The notes: generated from the sequence alone by a model not told the origin. A DNA stretch of 64,000 nucleotides from Nonomuraea muscovyensis (GCF_014207745.1 NZ_JACHJB010000003.1:1054001-1118000), one strand, 5' to 3'; shown: positions 8,512-17,213, counted from the stretch's first letter. Made by a program: numbers and translations.

Positions 8512-10743
8512 CTACGAAGCCCGCCCTCGATCACGCTGTGCGACTGCGGTGGTGATGTCGTCGCGGGCCACGCCGATGCGGTTTGCGCCCTTACCGCCGC
8601 CCTCGGACGTGCCCCACACCTGCATGGTCTTGATCCCGTACGGCTTGAGGGCGGTTGTGAGCTGGGCGGTCTTCGCGCCGCCTTCCAGCCCCGCCCACGC
8701 GCCGTAGACCTCGGGCCGCAATTCGGCCAGGCGATCGACGATGACCTCGTTCCACACCTTCGCCTCGGCCGGTGGGACCACGGCCAGGATGTCGGCCAGC
8801 AGGTCGAAGCTCGGCGTCACGTGCTCCGGTGTCTCTCCGAGCGGATGCCGGCCCAGCACTCCGACACTGGCTCGCAGGGCATGCGCGCGCTTGGCGATGT
8901 GCTCCGTGGCAGGCGTGTCCAGGTACGCAGTACGCACCACCTTCGGCATCGGAGTCGCGCCGAGCAGGTAGCCGATGCCGGCGTCCACCTTGGGCTGGAA
9001 CACTGTGGCTCGGATGCCGTTCTTATAGGCCGACGTACCGAGGATCATGTCGTTTTCGAGCTGGCCGGCCACCCGCAGGCAGAACCGGATGGTGACGTTC
9101 GCGCTGATGCCGGTGGGCAGGCTGTCCTTGTCCGGCCGCTGGGTGGCCAGCATCAGGACCACGCCCAGGGCGCGCCCCAACTTGATGATGAACTCGGCGT
9201 CCTCCCCTGCCTTCGCGCCGAAGTCGGGATGCGCGAACAGGTTCTGGCACTCGTCGAAGATGGCCACCAGCGGGTGCAGCCCCAGCGAACGCCGGTCGGC
9301 GATCTGCCGGGTGACCTTCTTGTCCGGGCACAGGTCTGCGGGCAGGGCCTTGAGAGCGGCGGCACGGCGCATGACCTCTTTGCGCAGCAGCGTGAGCGAG
9401 TCAGCGGCATAGGCGATGGCCTCATCCTCGATGCCAGAGACGTAGCGATGGCAGTTCTGTTCATGCGGGTCGAGGTCGCCGGTGCCCTTGAGCTCGTGAA
9501 TCCACAGCTCGGCGGACGGGTCGAGGGCCGCGCCGGAGGCCAGCACCCGCACCGAGGCGGTCTTGCCCTGCCCGGGCTGCGAGCCGATCAGGATGTTCTG
9601 TTCGATGACCGGCACTACGATGGCGCGGCCTCGCGGGTCACAGCCGAACGGGATGCCCTTGAACACGTCGTGCGAGCTGGCCTTGACCAGCGGGGACTTC
9701 ACGACGGTCTTGGACAGGTCTTTGTCTCCCACCCAAAGGATCAGTCGTCCCTCGTGAACGGAGCTGTCGCCCTCGGGCCAGATGCAGCCCAGCGGACGGC
9801 GCAGTGCCGAGGCCATCCGGTCGCGCTTGTCCATCACATCGGCCACGGTCACGCCGTACGGCAGATCGATGTCCGCGCGCCAGCCAGGGCCGTCCCGAGT
9901 GATCGGAGCGACGAACCGGATGGCGTCCTTGGGGTTCTTGGCCATCGCCTGATTGATGCCGCCGATGCCGAGCACGGTCAGGGCGCGGACGACGATGTCG
10001 CTGGTCAGCTTCTCCACCGTGGACGGCACCACCGCACGGTCGATCAGTGGCCGGTCGGCGGGCTTGCCGAGGATGCCGAGCGCGGCGATGGCGACCGCGA
10101 ACGCTGCCCACTGCATCGTGGTGGTCTGCTCGGCCATCATGAGACCCACGACCAGCAGCGTGACCAGGGCAGCGCTGGAAATCAGCACACGCAGCCGCAC
10201 GCGGGAGTCCCGTTGCCTGCTGAGCTTGAGGTATACCTCTGGGTCGGCCTTCTGCACGGCGGCCAGCCGTACCGGCTCGCCCTCCAGATCGAACGTCCAC
10301 TTGACGATGCCGCCGACCAGGTGGAGCAGGCCGCGAGGAGCGCGGGCGGTCAGTCGTCCGCCGTACAGCGGCAGGCGGACGACCTGGTACCCGGCCACGT
10401 GCAGGTAGTGGAGACTGACCCACTTGAGAGTCTGGATGGCCTCGGTTCGGGACCGCAGCCACAGCGGGACGATCGGCTGCCGGCTGCGTGCCTTCGCCTC
10501 CAGCGCGGTCCGCCAGTCGCCATCGGTCGGACCGGGTTGGTCGATGCGGACCACCTCGCCTTCAAGGACCGGTCCGTCCGCCGGGCGGTCGTCCGAGTCG
10601 CACCGGTCGGAACCGGGCGGCTGCGGCTGGCGTCCGGCGCGGGCGACGTCCAGGTGAACGATGTCCGCGTCCTTGCCCTCGGGAGCGGACAGGGTGGTCC
10701 CGTCCTCGTCCTCGTGGTTGGGGTCGTCCTGGTGATGGGTCAT
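8512..10743 (-). CDS. traB: FtsK/SpoIIIE-type conjugal transfer ATPase
   Basis: The protein of about 743 residues has two hydrophobic segments in VLISSAALVTLLVVGLMM and WAAFAVAIAALGILG, then the motor domain: Walker A LIGSQPGQGKTASVRV, Walker B LVAIFDECQNLF and LMLATQRPDKDSLP. The end (TTALKPYGIKTMQVWG) resembles the DNA-recognition winged helix of TraB. TraB-type proteins move double-stranded DNA between mycelia. The open frame extends to 11157, but ATG at 10743 overlaps the stop of the upstream gene (ATGA) and removes a low-complexity shadow stretch, so I place the start there. Confidence 0.92.
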   Translation of the reverse strand: MTHHQDDPNHEDEDGTTLSAPEGKDADIVHLDVARAGRQPQPPGSDRCDSDDRPADGPVLEGEVVRIDQPGPTDGDWRTALEAKARSRQPIVPLWLRSRTEAIQTLKWVSLHYLHVAGYQVVRLPLYGGRLTARAPRGLLHLVGGIVKWTFDLEGEPVRLAAVQKADPEVYLKLSRQRDSRVRLRVLISSAALVTLLVVGLMMAEQTTTMQWAAFAVAIAALGILGKPADRPLIDRAVVPSTVEKLTSDIVVRALTVLGIGGINQAMAKNPKDAIRFVAPITRDGPGWRADIDLPYGVTVADVMDKRDRMASALRRPLGCIWPEGDSSVHEGRLILWVGDKDLSKTVVKSPLVKASSHDVFKGIPFGCDPRGRAIVVPVIEQNILIGSQPGQGKTASVRVLASGAALDPSAELWIHELKGTGDLDPHEQNCHRYVSGIEDEAIAYAADSLTLLRKEVMRRAAALKALPADLCPDKKVTRQIADRRSLGLHPLVAIFDECQNLFAHPDFGAKAGEDAEFIIKLGRALGVVLMLATQRPDKDSLPTGISANVTIRFCLRVAGQLENDMILGTSAYKNGIRATVFQPKVDAGIGYLLGATPMPKVVRTAYLDTPATEHIAKRAHALRASVGVLGRHPLGETPEHVTPSFDLLADILAVVPPAEAKVWNEVIVDRLAELRPEVYGAWAGLEGGAKTAQLTTALKPYGIKTMQVWGTSEGGGKGANRIGVARDDITTAVAQRDRGRAS

Positions 10744-11144
10744 GATGTGTGCACCTCGTCTGACTTGCTGGTCACGGGGTCGTGGGACGCGGTCGTTGTC
10801 TTGGCGGATGAGGCCGCGTCCCATGTGGCGGTCAGGGACGATGCGCGGTCGGACCGCTGCTCGTCCGGTCGGTCTGCGGGCGTGCTGGCGGCGGTCGGGA
10901 TGTGCGGTCCGTCCGCCTCGGTGATGCCGAGTTCTGCGCGCCAGGTAGCGGCGAGCAGTTCTGTCCGGTCCTCGGGGAACGTGCGCTGGGCCAGAACCTC
11001 GACCAGCAGCATCGCCGTGATGGCCTGGTTGCGGTCGAAGGTTCGTCCGGGGTAGCCCGTGACGCTCCATCGGTCGCCGCGGAGTTCGGCCACGTTCAGG
11101 CATGCGTCGGACGTCATGCGCGTGTCGGTGATGTTCAGCGTCAT
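10740..11144 (-). CDS. Hypothetical protein of the transfer operon
   Basis: The 134-residue soluble protein has an ordered N-terminal half (VAELRGDRWSVTGYPGRTF, LLVEVLAQRTFPEDRTELLA) and a low-complexity Ser/Thr/Asp-rich tail. I do not recognise a family. It overlaps traB by four bases downstream and the DUF2637 gene upstream in the same way, so it is tightly coupled to both and probably assists transfer. Confidence 0.75.
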   Translation of the reverse strand: MTLNITDTRMTSDACLNVAELRGDRWSVTGYPGRTFDRNQAITAMLLVEVLAQRTFPEDRTELLAATWRAELGITEADGPHIPTAASTPADRPDEQRSDRASSLTATWDAASSAKTTTASHDPVTSKSDEVHTS

Positions 11145-12076
11145 CAGGCGGCCTCACCGTCCGGTACGGGCTCTGTCTTCAGATGCGCCAGAAGCGCTCC
11201 CGCCCGATCGGTCGAGATGCTCTGCCCGTGGCTGCGGATGGCGTCTCGTAGCCGGTCACGGGTCAGCGGCTCGCCCTGAGCTTCGAGGTCGGCGGCCACG
11301 CGCCGTCCCAGCGGTACGAGATCGCTCACGTTCAGCGGTGGCGTCTTCCTGGGTGCGCGAAGACTCAGACGCGGCTTGCGGGGCGCGGCCGGCAAGGCCG
11401 GCGGATCGTCGGGGACCGCCCGCACTTGCACTGCGACGTCTCCCGGCGTGAGTTCGCCGAGGCGGTACAACGCTCGTTCGCGGCGGGTGGCCTTCCAGTG
11501 CCAGAGGCGGCCGTACCGGTCCTGCAGCTCCGTCTTGGCCAAGACGCGTTCGCGTTCCCGTCCGAGAGCCTCCGGGTAGCTGCGGATCTCCCAGAGCACC
11601 ATGCGCCGCCACAACACGGCGGTCGCCAGCGGCGCCAGCAGCCAGCGGGAGCGGCGGATGCCGTCCATGTGATCGGGCCGGGCCAGTTCCGCGAGCTTCC
11701 TGACGACATGCGCGCCGACCTCGACGGCGATGACCCACAGCAACGGAAGCAGCGCGTGGGCGACGACGGCGAACCAGTCCGCACCGAGGTACGCGGCCAC
11801 ATTCAGGTAGACAGTCGCGCCGGTCAGCGCCCACGGGATGAACCGCAGCCAGCCCAGCCGCATGCAGAGACGGGCCAGCACGATGTCCAGGGCGGAGAAC
11901 GCGGCGATGCCCAGGTCGATGCCGAGCGGCACCGTCCAGGCGAACCACCCGAAGGACGGTTCGGCCGCGCCGGCCACCCTGTCGAAGCTGTTGACGAACC
12001 CGAGGACGCCGAGTGCTCCGGTGACGGAAGCCGTGATGGCGATCGCTGCCCGTTCTTCCCTGGTCAGAGCGTTCAT
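11144..12076 (-). CDS. DUF2637 membrane protein (spread-protein type)
   Basis: The 310-residue protein has about four membrane helices in residues 10-125 (for example ASVTGALGVLGFV, FAWTVPLGIDLGIAAFSALD and FAVVAHALLPLLWVIAVEV), with an Arg-rich cytoplasmic C-terminal half. DUF2637 proteins are a hallmark of AICEs and plasmids and are linked to spreading of the element between mycelial compartments. Both ends overlap the neighbours by four bases or fewer. Confidence 0.88.
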   Translation of the reverse strand: MNALTREERAAIAITASVTGALGVLGFVNSFDRVAGAAEPSFGWFAWTVPLGIDLGIAAFSALDIVLARLCMRLGWLRFIPWALTGATVYLNVAAYLGADWFAVVAHALLPLLWVIAVEVGAHVVRKLAELARPDHMDGIRRSRWLLAPLATAVLWRRMVLWEIRSYPEALGRERERVLAKTELQDRYGRLWHWKATRRERALYRLGELTPGDVAVQVRAVPDDPPALPAAPRKPRLSLRAPRKTPPLNVSDLVPLGRRVAADLEAQGEPLTRDRLRDAIRSHGQSISTDRAGALLAHLKTEPVPDGEAA

Positions 12077-12168
12077 GCGGCCACCTCCGCCGCACAGTCC
12101 AGGCGGATGCCGATGCGGTACTGGTCACCGGCCGGGCCACAGAAGCAGGCACGGATGCCGCTTACCAT
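12073..12168 (-). CDS. Very small operon protein (31 aa)
   Basis: A short frame starts with ATG at 12168 inside the WhiB-like stop and ends in a TGA that overlaps the DUF2637 start. The product contains FCGPAGDQYRIGIRLDC. Overlap at both ends is the main evidence that it is translated; the function is unknown. Confidence 0.5.
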   Translation of the reverse strand: MVSGIRACFCGPAGDQYRIGIRLDCAAEVAA

Positions 12169-12491
12169 CAGGCCACCTCCCGCTCTTCCACCACTTCGCC
12201 CGCGAGCTCGTCAGGCGTGCGGCCGGCCCAGATACCCGAGGTCGGGCGGGCCTCCAGCGCGTAGAGCGTGCAGGCGGGCAGGGCCGGACAGGAGGCGCAG
12301 ACCTCTCGGGCGACGGACTCCCGGGCAGCGCGTTCCTCGCTGGTCTCGATCGTTAGCCGCGGGCCGACATGCAGCTCGGGGTCGTACGTGCACTCGGGGA
12401 GCGGCGTTTCGCCGCCCACCTGCCAAGCCGCTTCGACCTCGGCGAGCGACATGCGGGCCGGGTGGAGCGGGCGGTTGATGTTGCGTGTCAT
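12168..12491 (-). CDS. WhiB-like iron-sulfur transcription factor
   Basis: The 107-residue protein carries the four-Cys pattern of Wbl proteins: one Cys in LPECTYDP, then CASCPALPAC (CxxC then Cys), which binds a 4Fe-4S cluster. GIWAGRTPDE matches the G[I/V]WGG turn that contacts the sigma factor. It probably tunes expression of the element. The long insertion before the CxxC cluster is somewhat unusual. It overlaps the 31-aa gene downstream. Confidence 0.85.
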   Translation of the reverse strand: MTRNINRPLHPARMSLAEVEAAWQVGGETPLPECTYDPELHVGPRLTIETSEERAARESVAREVCASCPALPACTLYALEARPTSGIWAGRTPDELAGEVVEEREVA

Positions 12492-12513
12492 CGGCAGATC
12501 TCTCTTCCTGCGG

Positions 12514-12681
12514 TCAGTTGCTCATGGTCTGGACGAACCGCGCGAACGACTCGGACGCGCTCATGAGCAGGTGCACAGCCGCCTTGACGACGGTTGCCGC
12601 TCCCTCCGGGTCCTTCATGGCGTAGAGGACGGCGCAGATGGTGAGGACGGTCGGGAGCACCTTGCGTGGGCGGACGAGCAT
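12514..12681 (-). CDS. Small hydrophobic protein (55 aa)
   Basis: The frame from ATG 12681 to the stop at 12514 gives a 55-residue product with a hydrophobic stretch (VLPTVLTICAVLYAM) and an amphipathic end. GAAAGGG lies before the start. It is the first gene of the leftward transfer operon, immediately after the palindrome at 12701. No function recognised. Confidence 0.55.
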   Translation of the reverse strand: MLVRPRKVLPTVLTICAVLYAMKDPEGAATVVKAAVHLLMSASESFARFVQTMSN

Positions 12682-12700
12682 GCTGAGCCCTTTCGGTTCG

Positions 12701-12720
12701 AGAACCTGCTAGCAGGTTCT
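12701..12720. promoter_or_regulatory. Perfect 20-bp palindrome, probable operator
   Basis: AGAACCTGCTAGCAGGTTCT is its own reverse complement. It lies about 20 bases upstream of the first gene of the leftward operon and about 285 bases upstream of the rightward HTH regulator. A TAGAACATGTACA stretch follows at 12729-12742. It is well placed as the operator of a dimeric repressor that keeps transfer genes off. Bases 12743-13005 show no further clear gene. Confidence 0.7.
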
Positions 12721-13005
12721 AGGAGACATAGAACATGTACAGTCACGGAGAGTCAAGTCACGGGCACCGAAGGTCTTGTGTCCTGCAGGGCTTGCCTCGC
12801 TCGTTCCTGCTGACTCAAGCCTTCCTCGTGTCACGCCCCGGCAACACTGTGCTCACCCCCGGGACTGAAAGCACAGGGGGTGCATATCGGGGGTGATTAC
12901 TTCCTTGACCTGGTGAAACACGGGGCGCAGAATCTGCGAAACGAGGCCCCCGCGACCCTCATCCGCGCCATGATTGCCGAGGCCGTGCTTTTCATGGAGG
13001 TGAGA

Positions 13006-14379
13006 ATGTCCCGTATGCCCAATGTGGCGCTCGCGCATGCTATGCGACGTGCCGATTGTTCAAATTCGGGGCTTGCCTCACGAGTGCGGCAGATTGCCAG
13101 CGAAGAAGGCGTAAGTCTGAGCTGCACGCATGTGGACGTCAAGCGATGGCTCGATGGCGTGAGACCACGCACCGCCACCGCGCGATTCATCGCAGAGGCG
13201 CTGAGCCGGAAAGCCGGCGCGACATTCACTCTCGACGACATCGGCCTGGCCGGCGTCGTCACCCCGGAGACTCTTGAGGCCGCTCTCGCACATGGCGGCG
13301 GGGTATCTGATGTCGGCAGCCGGCTTCTGAGCCTGACACGCCGAGACCTCGCCGATGATCCTGTGGCGATTCAATCCGTGGTCGTCCCAGACGCGTGGGG
13401 GGAAGCCCTCATTTCCTGGTTGCTCTCCCGCCCCGAACCGCTAAAGAGCAGACAGAACGCCAGGCCATCTGTGGGGCAGTGGGACGTACAGGCCATCCGC
13501 TCGACCACCGAGCTGTTCGCCAACATGGGCTTCCAATTCGGCGGCGGTCACGCGCGCTCCGCTCTTATCCAGTACTACAACCGCGAAGTCGTCCCGATGC
13601 TCGACGGCAAGTTCACCGAGCCAGTAGGGCGCGCGCTCTATGCGGCGGCTGCGGAAATCACCGAGCTGGTGGCCTGGACTGCCTATGACCTCGGGCGCCA
13701 CGGTCTGGCGCAGCGGTATTTTCTCCAAGGATTGCGCCTGGCACAGGAGTCGGGCGACCGCATGATCGGCGGTCTGCTACTCGCGGACATGAGCCATCAG
13801 GCCAACTATCTCGGACGCTACAACGAAGCGATCCGGCTTGCCCGCGCCGCGCAGGAGGGCTGCAAGGACGTGGCGACCGCTACCCCCATGGCGTTGTTCC
13901 ATGCGATGGAGGCACGAGCTCACGCCGGCAACGGGGATGAGGCGCAGTGCGCTCATGCACTGCTTGAGGCAGAGAAATTCTTCAGCAAGCGCATCGTCGA
14001 GGACGACCCTCCATGGTCGCGCTACTTCGACGCGGCCGAGTTGGCCAGCGAGGGCGCGCACTGCTACCGCGACCTCAGGGTCCCATCACAGGCGATGCAG
14101 TTCGTCGGTCAGGCAGTCGATCTCTGCGACCCCATGTACGTCCGCACTCTGGCCTTCGACCGCCTGGTGCAGGCGGCCAGCTACGTCCACATAGGCGAAC
14201 CCGCGAAGGCGGCCCTGGTCGCGATGGAAGCGGTCGATCTCGCCGGGCCCCTCAAGTCTGAGCGCTACCTGCGGTACATCCGAGACCTCAAAGCCGAGCT
14301 GGTGGGCTATGAATGCGAAGACTCGGTGCAGGCGTTCAACACCGTCATCGGTGAGAAGTATCCTGCACTGGGCACTTAG
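13006..14379 (+). CDS. HTH regulator with tetratricopeptide-like C-terminus
   Basis: Start: ATG at 13006 follows GGAGG by five bases, which beats the longer frame from 12880. The 457-residue product begins with a DNA-binding-like segment (NSGLASRVRQIASEEGVSL, then HVDVKRWLDGVRPR) and continues as helical repeats (for example YDLGRHGLAQRYFLQGLRLA and NYLGRYNEAIRLARAAQEG). This architecture is common for actinomycete regulators that sense a peptide or partner protein. It is read away from the transfer operon and shares its upstream region and palindrome, so it probably controls it. Confidence 0.75.
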   Translation: MSRMPNVALAHAMRRADCSNSGLASRVRQIASEEGVSLSCTHVDVKRWLDGVRPRTATARFIAEALSRKAGATFTLDDIGLAGVVTPETLEAALAHGGGVSDVGSRLLSLTRRDLADDPVAIQSVVVPDAWGEALISWLLSRPEPLKSRQNARPSVGQWDVQAIRSTTELFANMGFQFGGGHARSALIQYYNREVVPMLDGKFTEPVGRALYAAAAEITELVAWTAYDLGRHGLAQRYFLQGLRLAQESGDRMIGGLLLADMSHQANYLGRYNEAIRLARAAQEGCKDVATATPMALFHAMEARAHAGNGDEAQCAHALLEAEKFFSKRIVEDDPPWSRYFDAAELASEGAHCYRDLRVPSQAMQFVGQAVDLCDPMYVRTLAFDRLVQAASYVHIGEPAKAALVAMEAVDLAGPLKSERYLRYIRDLKAELVGYECEDSVQAFNTVIGEKYPALGT

Positions 14380-15284
14380 AAGGGCCGCCACCGCCGGGGC
14401 GCCTCCGGGTTCTGAAGACAGAAAAGGCGATTACGGAACTCTTGCGCGATGGTCTCGTTTTCGTTGACGTTCTGCATCAACCAGGTCGTCATCTTCAACT
14501 CGTTGATGTCTCTGAGCACGGGATAGCCTTCCCACGCCATGACATCGAAGCCGTACAGCTCAGCGAACCGATCATATTCGGCACGACTGCCCCAGCCCAG
14601 GGTGTGTTCGATGGCCGTGACGGCGAGGTCGGTTTCGGGAGGGCCGAAAGCGAAGCGCTCGAAGTCAATGAGAACCACCGTGCCGTCAACCGCCTTGATG
14701 AGGTTGTCGGAATGGGCGTCACCATGGACAGCACATGAGGCCAGAGGGAAGTTCAGAGTTGCGTAGCCCGCTTGCAACTGTTGATACCTCATCAGCAGGA
14801 ATTGACGTTCCTCATCCGAGAGGACGTCAGTCGCGGAGATGCGTTCCGATACGCGCCCGAGGACGTCGAATTCCGGTAGCGCCAGTTCTGTGGGAACCGG
14901 CATCTGATGGAGCGCGCGAAGAACTGCAGCCAGGTCGTTGAGGTTTGCTGGAGTTCCACGGCTTTCGATGAAGTGCCATAGTGTGACGGGCTTATCCCTC
15001 ACGACAAATGGTTGCTCATGAGCAGTCGTTCGCGCCGCCGGAAGGCTTGCTTCGTTTAACCAAGCCGACACAGCCACCTCCTTGCGAGCGTCGGCCAGCA
15101 CGTCCAGGCTGCGGGCAATTCTCACCACTACTCGCTCGGCCGGCAACACGTACAGAGCGTTCTCGCCGAGACGTATCAGCCGAGCGCCAGCGCTTGTCAG
15201 ACCGGCAACCTGGCATGCGTCTCGAAGGGTCGCCTGCGCTTCATCCGAGGTGAAAGGGATGATGGGCGACTGGGATACCGTCAA
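14376..15284 (-). CDS. Aminoglycoside-phosphotransferase-family kinase
   Basis: The protein (about 302 residues) has the APH/choline-kinase fold: GENALYVLPAERVVVRIA (nucleotide loop), catalytic loop AVHGDAHSDNLI and VVLIDFERFAFGP (metal-binding Asp). The substrate is unknown; family members act on small molecules or protein targets. I choose TTG at 15284: it forms a TTGA overlap with the stop of the GntR gene and is preceded by AAGGGG. The frame is open much further upstream but there it is only the shadow of the GntR gene. Coupled translation suggests a shared job. Confidence 0.8.
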   Translation of the reverse strand: MTVSQSPIIPFTSDEAQATLRDACQVAGLTSAGARLIRLGENALYVLPAERVVVRIARSLDVLADARKEVAVSAWLNEASLPAARTTAHEQPFVVRDKPVTLWHFIESRGTPANLNDLAAVLRALHQMPVPTELALPEFDVLGRVSERISATDVLSDEERQFLLMRYQQLQAGYATLNFPLASCAVHGDAHSDNLIKAVDGTVVLIDFERFAFGPPETDLAVTAIEHTLGWGSRAEYDRFAELYGFDVMAWEGYPVLRDINELKMTTWLMQNVNENETIAQEFRNRLFCLQNPEAPRRWRPF

Positions 15285-15973
15285 GAGAGGCCCCTTGGTT
15301 GCGACGTGACAACACGGCCTCTTCCGGCCCTCTTTTCGATGACCCCTTCGGTTTCCAGCAGTGCGAGAGCTCGCCGCACGGTGACACGGGCGACGCCTCG
15401 CTCCTGGGCGAGCACGTTCTCCCCGGGAAGCACAGCGCCTATGAAGAGCTGCCCACTGGCTATTTCCCGTCGTAGTGCATCGGCGACGTCGTCGGCGCGA
15501 GTCTGTGCATGATCCGGTCCCCCGACGAACCATCCTCTGCCATGAACAGCGGCGATCATCTGCTCGGAGGCCAGTAGCTGAAATGCCTGACGGACGGTCC
15601 CCTTCGACACACCGAACTCCTCCGCCATCGCCGCTTCACTGGGCAGTTGTTGGCCGGGAACGAGCTCGCCGCTCTCGATGCGCTTGCGCAGCCCCTCGGC
15701 GACTGTCTCGTACTGCGTGGAGGCTGCACGGCGGACACCCGGCGGGCCTTCCCCCACGACGCGACGTCCACGGCCGGCCTCGCTGGCCACCAGTCCCACA
15801 CGCTCCAGCTCGGCGACCGCCTGACGAACCGTTCCTCGCGCCACGCCGTATGTGCGAGCGAGGACGGCCTCGGAGGGCAGCAGCGCGCCGGCGGGAGGAT
15901 CCCCTTGGCGAATACGGCTACGGATGTCCTCTGCTATGCGTACGTAGGTGAGACCATCCTTGGCCTTGCTCAT
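15281..15973 (-). CDS. Protein of three tandem GntR winged-helix domains
   Basis: The product (about 230 residues) consists of three successive GntR DNA-binding domains and nothing else. Their recognition helices are in ARTYGVARGTVRQAVAELE, AEEFGVSKGTVRQAFQLL and AQERGVARVTVRRALALLE, each followed by a wing with GRGxxV. GntR regulators normally carry one such domain plus a ligand domain (FadR, UTRA and others). Here no effector domain is left, so regulation must come from the DNA, multimerisation or its coupled APH partner. ATG at 15973 follows GAGGGAG. Confidence 0.88.
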   Translation of the reverse strand: MSKAKDGLTYVRIAEDIRSRIRQGDPPAGALLPSEAVLARTYGVARGTVRQAVAELERVGLVASEAGRGRRVVGEGPPGVRRAASTQYETVAEGLRKRIESGELVPGQQLPSEAAMAEEFGVSKGTVRQAFQLLASEQMIAAVHGRGWFVGGPDHAQTRADDVADALRREIASGQLFIGAVLPGENVLAQERGVARVTVRRALALLETEGVIEKRAGRGRVVTSQPRGLS

Positions 15974-16159
15974 CGCGCTCCCTCGCCGAGGCACTCTGCC
16001 TCCAGAGTAGGACGGACGAGCCCGAACCTGCGAGGCATTGCTGCCTCACACTTCTCGCAGTCCTTCCCTCTGAGCAGGAGAAGGACGGCGCTTGTCTGTC
16101 GGCACCGTCGGTCTACATGAACGGACGCAGTGATCCTGCCGCAAGCCGGATAGGCCCGA

Positions 16160-16471
16160 CTACGCCGCCGGCTCGCTGCATGCTCTCCGGTGGCGGCTCC
16201 TGGGCTCGGCGGTGACGCGGCTCATGTGCTTGCGCCGATGTTCGTTCTCATGCTCGGCGATGAGGGCTTCCCAGACCAGACGTGCCTGCCTATAGAGCCC
16301 TCTACCGGTCTCCTCGAAGCCTTCAGGGTCTTTGGCCCGAAGGACGAGGAACTGCCCTCCCTGGCAGGCCCACTCGTATGCACCGCAGCATGAGGTCTGG
16401 GTGATCCGAATGCGATCTCGTGTGGGCCTTGCATACGGCTCCCACGTCGGGCCGGACGCATCAGGAGCCAC
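16160..16471 (-). CDS. Hypothetical protein (103 aa)
   Basis: GTG at 16471 lies seven bases after AAAGG and overlaps the stop of the preceding gene. The product has a beta-rich core (TSCCGAYEWACQGGQFLVLR) and a helix (RQARLVWEALIAEHENEH). Family not recognised. It ends a three-gene leftward unit behind an ATPase-like gene. The gap to the triple-GntR gene (15974-16159) holds no recognisable gene. Confidence 0.6.
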   Translation of the reverse strand: MAPDASGPTWEPYARPTRDRIRITQTSCCGAYEWACQGGQFLVLRAKDPEGFEETGRGLYRQARLVWEALIAEHENEHRRKHMSRVTAEPRSRHRRACSEPAA

Positions 16472-16781
16472 GACACGGCCTTTCGAAGGCGTACTCCTGC
16501 AGGTAGCGATGGACATTGCGGCGGCTGCGCTGCCGCGTGCACACGAAGGCGAGTTCCAGCGGCGTTTCGGCCGTCAGCTCTTGCCTGATGCCGAAGGCGA
16601 TCTCCTCGATGGTGGGCTTCGGCAGTGGTCTCGCGCGCCAGCCACCTTGAGCGTCGCGCCAGACGTAGAACCGTCTGAACGCGCCCCGCAGGTCATCGAG
16701 CAGGGCGTACGCGGTTGATCCTCCGGCGCCTACGCCCAGCTCCTGCCCCGCCCTGCTCTGATGGTCACTACCCGAGGTCAT
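16461..16781 (-). CDS. Hypothetical protein (106 aa)
   Basis: The start at 16781 is inside the end of the ATPase-like gene (14-base overlap), which points to coupled translation. The product contains FRRFYVWRDAQGGWRARPLP, KPTIEEIAFGIRQEL and a basic end. No known family; it may serve with its upstream neighbour as a small regulatory unit. Confidence 0.6.
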   Translation of the reverse strand: MTSGSDHQSRAGQELGVGAGGSTAYALLDDLRGAFRRFYVWRDAQGGWRARPLPKPTIEEIAFGIRQELTAETPLELAFVCTRQRSRRNVHRYLQEYAFERPCRGS

Positions 16782-17133
16782 GACGCGCCTCCCGGCGTTC
16801 ACGCAGGATGACCCACGTCCGATGCCCACTGTGATCGCCGGAAGCGCCGAAGGACGTCGTGACGCTGGACAGTTCGGCGGTCTCGAAGCCGCCGGCGTGG
16901 TCGCAACCGCCCGGATCGTGAACCTCGATGCGCAGGCTGTCGTGCGCCACATCGATTCGCGTGTAGATGAGTTCGCCACGTTTGGTCCGTCGGATAGCAG
17001 CGGACATCAGGGCACGGGTCACCCGCTCGGCGTCGCTTGCGAGATCCGGTCGTTCAGCCTGAGCGATGCCACGCGCCCAAACGGCCGCGCTTTCGATGCT
17101 GTCCGGGATGGGCGGTAGGGACTGCCGATACAT
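16768..17133 (-). CDS. HATPase-like (anti-sigma kinase type) protein
   Basis: The 121-residue protein resembles the compact HATPase_c_2 domain of Streptomyces-type serine kinases: RVTRALMSAAIRRTKRGE takes the place of the N-box helix, then LRIEVHDPGG corresponds to the G1 box (DxGG/DPGG). The N-box Asn and G2 box are weak, so it may bind rather than hydrolyse ATP. It is divergent from the GntR/UTRA gene, with shared operator-like repeats between them. Confidence 0.6.
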   Translation of the reverse strand: MYRQSLPPIPDSIESAAVWARGIAQAERPDLASDAERVTRALMSAAIRRTKRGELIYTRIDVAHDSLRIEVHDPGGCDHAGGFETAELSSVTTSFGASGDHSGHRTWVILRERREARHDLG

Positions 17134-17136
17134 CAA

Positions 17137-17213
17137 GCGCTAACCTTCTCGGGTAGGTTTAGCTGCGTCCCGATAAGCTTGAAGCTTCCCGGTAAGGCTG
17201 TCAAGCTACCCGC
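17137..17213. promoter_or_regulatory. Divergent promoter region with three similar 10-mers
   Basis: Three copies of a motif of the type AAsCTwCCCG occur here: AAGCTTCCCG, AAGCTACCCG and, on the other strand, AACCTACCCG. They sit between two divergent starts and right against the GTG of the GntR/UTRA gene, which has no ribosome-binding site and may be leaderless. They are the likely binding sites of that repressor. Confidence 0.6.

Noticed and set aside
8821-11055. A 744-codon plus-strand frame opposite traB, and similar long frames opposite dnase-like and paa genes (43035-45485, 51801-53075, 53033-55168, 54955-56166, 57633-58877, 61885-63645).
   Set aside because: They mirror real genes with clear catalytic motifs; their products are Arg/Gly/His-rich and match no family. 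This is the usual antisense shadow in high-GC DNA.
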